The notes beneath the pieces were generated by a model that made no database searches, was not told the DNA's origin, and saw nothing but the letters and a program-made list of their open reading frames with translations. DNA of 34,321 nt from assembly GCA_016180805.1 (NCBI GenBank), contig JACPAM010000127.1, forward strand, positions 1 to 34,321, in the 5' to 3' direction. This DNA comes from Deltaproteobacteria bacterium. Lineage in GTDB: Bacteria > Desulfobacterota > Binatia > UBA9968. Below, piece after piece: positions 33,070 to 34,321 of this stretch; within the stretch, counting starts at the first letter, position 1, and every line of letters begins with the position of its first letter. The position numbers and the translations under genes are program-made.

Positions 33070-33140
33070 TCAATGGTCAATAGTCAATGGTCAATCGGGG
33101 AGTGGTGGGGACTATTGACGAATAACGATTGACGATTAAC
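33069..33140. repeat. Seven-base periodic array that inverts at its centre
   Basis: GTCAAT begins at 33069, 33076, 33083 and 33090, an exact 7-base period whose first base is the last base of the hyuB stop. After a 17-base centre, the complement ATTGAC occurs at 33114 and 33128, with decayed units at 33121 (AATAAC) and 33135 (ATTAAC). The plan is the same as the 9-base array at 29103-29174, on the other side of hyuAB. Confidence 0.75.
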
Positions 33141-33160
33141 CGGGTTTGGCTGGAGGCAGG

Positions 33161-33928
33161 GTGGAATTGAAGGGGAGAGTGGCGCTTGTAACCGGCGCGG
33201 CCACCGGCATTGGCCGGGCTACGGCCTTGCGCCTGGCGCAAAGCGGCGCTGCCGGTATCGTGATTAACTATCGCAGCGCCAAGGCAGAAGCCGAACGGCT
33301 GGCCCAAGAGGTGCGCGCCGTCGGGGCCGAGCCCTTGTGCGTGGCCGGGGACGTCAGGCGCGACGCCGAAGTGAGAAAGATGATCGAGCAAGTAGGAAAG
33401 CACTTTGGGCGGCTCGATGTGCTGGTCAACAACGCCGGGACGACGCGCTGGGTCCCTCTGAGTGATCTCCACGGGCTTACCGATGAGGTTTGGGACGAAA
33501 TCCTGGATGTCAATTTGAAGGGCGCCTTTCGCTGCGCCAGAGCTGCCGCGCCTCTGCTCGCGAAGACCCAGGGAATGGTGGTGAACGTTTCATCGATCTC
33601 CGGTATCCTGGCCCCGACGACGATCTCCTCGCTTGCTTACGGGGCTGCCAAGGCGGCGCTGATCTACCTGACCCGTGGGCTGGCGGTTGCGCTCGCTCCG
33701 GACGTCAGAGTCAATGCGGTTGCCCCTGCCTTTACGGATACCAAGTGGATGCGGGAGCATTTCGGGGCGGAATATGAGCAGATGGTCGCGCGCGCCGCCG
33801 CGAGCTTTCCGCTTAAGCGGATCGCAACCACGGAGGATGTGGCTGCGGCGATTGTGGGTCTTGTGACCGGGGGAGACTTTGTAACGGGTCAGACGCTGAT
33901 CGTGGATGGAGGGCTGAGTTTGAGCTAA
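33161..33928 (+). CDS. Short-chain dehydrogenase/reductase
   Basis: A 255-residue classical SDR: TGAATGIG at 11-18, NNAG at 90-93, catalytic Ser at 144-145, Tyr160 and Lys164 (YGAAK), and TGQTLIVDGG at the C-terminus. GTG 33161 is favoured by the upstream GGAGG (33152-33156) and family start; TTG 33146 would add five residues. It follows hyuB with only the periodic array between and may belong to the same transcript. Substrate unknown. Confidence 0.88.
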   Translation: MELKGRVALVTGAATGIGRATALRLAQSGAAGIVINYRSAKAEAERLAQEVRAVGAEPLCVAGDVRRDAEVRKMIEQVGKHFGRLDVLVNNAGTTRWVPLSDLHGLTDEVWDEILDVNLKGAFRCARAAAPLLAKTQGMVVNVSSISGILAPTTISSLAYGAAKAALIYLTRGLAVALAPDVRVNAVAPAFTDTKWMREHFGAEYEQMVARAAASFPLKRIATTEDVAAAIVGLVTGGDFVTGQTLIVDGGLSLS

Positions 33929-33950
33929 GGGGGAAAGTGTCGATTGGACT

Positions 33951-34207
33951 AAGCTCTCTCGGGGAGCGCGCTCTTTGCTGCGGCAGGTTGGCCAGTGCCT
34001 TCATCGGATCTTCCGGTTCTTCGGAAAGCCAATCGGGGGCCGAGTCTTCGGGCCGCGGCCGATGGGTCTGTGCCATGGATCAAACCGTTCGTAATCGGAC
34101 GTCCGCGGCCCTCTTCCTCGTCACCCTCCGGCTTTCATCAGCCAGGGTGAAGTCAAACTTCATGAGCTACTCCCACGTCCGCAGCCTCGCTCGCGCTTCC
34201 CTCGGTC
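33951..34207. repeat. Nested palindrome: type B inside type A arms (locus 6)
   Basis: Type A arms AAGCTCTCTCGGGGAGCGCG (33951-33970) and CAGCCTCGCTCGCGCTTCCC (34182-34201) enclose a complete 113-bp type B copy at 34024-34136. This is the reverse of loci 3-5, where A is inside B. Extra bases (about 33985-34023 and 34137-34173) lie between the inner B and the outer A arms. The long plus frame over this region is repeat-derived and not listed as a gene. Confidence 0.8.
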
Positions 34208-34321
34208 ACCCACTCGGTTGTGCGCAAGCGCGTTCCGGCTGTTTTGTCTGGTTCGGCTTAGAGAGTTCTCTCGGCCTGGGTTGGAAAGAAGGTCAGGTTT
34301 CGTGGAAAAGGCTGAAGTGAT
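34208..34321. other. Right edge, possible start of another gene
   Basis: No complete gene fits. GTG 34301 with AAGGTCAGG upstream would begin a protein MEKAEV that leaves the window. There is too little sequence to support a call. Confidence 0.25.

Noticed and set aside
29103-33140. Short periodic arrays as CRISPR
   Set aside because: Units are 7 or 9 bases with no spacers and no cas genes.
33937-34320. 127-residue plus-strand frame over locus 6
   Set aside because: Almost all of it is the nested palindrome, with repeat-derived peptides and no family match.
34301-34321. Start of a new gene at the right edge
   Set aside because: Seven codons are too few to support a call.

Overview
The window looks like a chromosomal stretch from a GC-rich, metabolically versatile Gram-negative bacterium. 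The mix of MmgE/PrpD proteins, NMT1/TauA-like and ferric-type binding proteins, LLM flavin oxidoreductases, many amidohydrolases, HyuA/HyuB, an IS91-like transposase tail and a probable selenoprotein resembles soil or sediment lineages once called Deltaproteobacteria (for example Binatota-like or Rokubacteria-like genomes). That placement is inference; no rRNA or phylogenetic marker is present.

Layout. (1) 1-185: start of a ThiF/MoeB-type adenylyltransferase on the minus strand. (2) 535-8318: two overlapping MmgE/PrpD paralogs, a complete ferric-type ABC importer (binding protein, fused double permease, ATPase) and a GDSL lipoprotein esterase. (3) 8802-12442: accessory zone with a CPBP membrane protease, an IS91-like transposase remnant, two tandem unknown coiled-coil paralogs, a RAYT remnant and a VapBC module with a visible operator. 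(4) 12516-14996: an SDR, a membrane-anchored coiled-coil protein, a wrecked GYD gene, a peroxiredoxin-like gene whose peroxidatic cysteine codon is TGA followed by a SECIS-like hairpin, then BolA and a CGFS glutaredoxin. (5) 15015-18158, minus strand: a PYROXD2-like FAD oxidoreductase, an SDR and a HAD nucleotidase. (6) 18637-33928: a catabolic island with two dihydropyrimidinase-like amidohydrolases around an orphan binding protein, an Atz/Trz-type amidohydrolase, an M20 hydrolase, a quinone-reductase-like MDR, a second Atz/Trz amidohydrolase, an LLM oxidoreductase, HyuA/HyuB and an SDR. As a set this suggests uptake and hydrolytic opening of cyclic or N-substituted amides; the substrate is unknown.

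Repeats. The most striking non-coding feature is a family of long imperfect palindromes in six intergenic gaps. There are two types, A (about 106 bp) and B (113 bp). They share one core but have different arms, and the arms change in matched pairs so each palindrome is preserved. In three loci A sits inside B, and in one locus B sits inside A. Separately, short 7-bp and 9-bp periodic arrays, two of which invert at their centre, lie beside the hydantoinase genes, and a 24-bp interspersed repeat has been built in frame into the N-terminus of HyuB.

The strongest single leads are the candidate selenoprotein at 13843-14361, the reciprocally nested palindromes, and the atypical catalytic residues in several amidohydrolase-like enzymes of the island.
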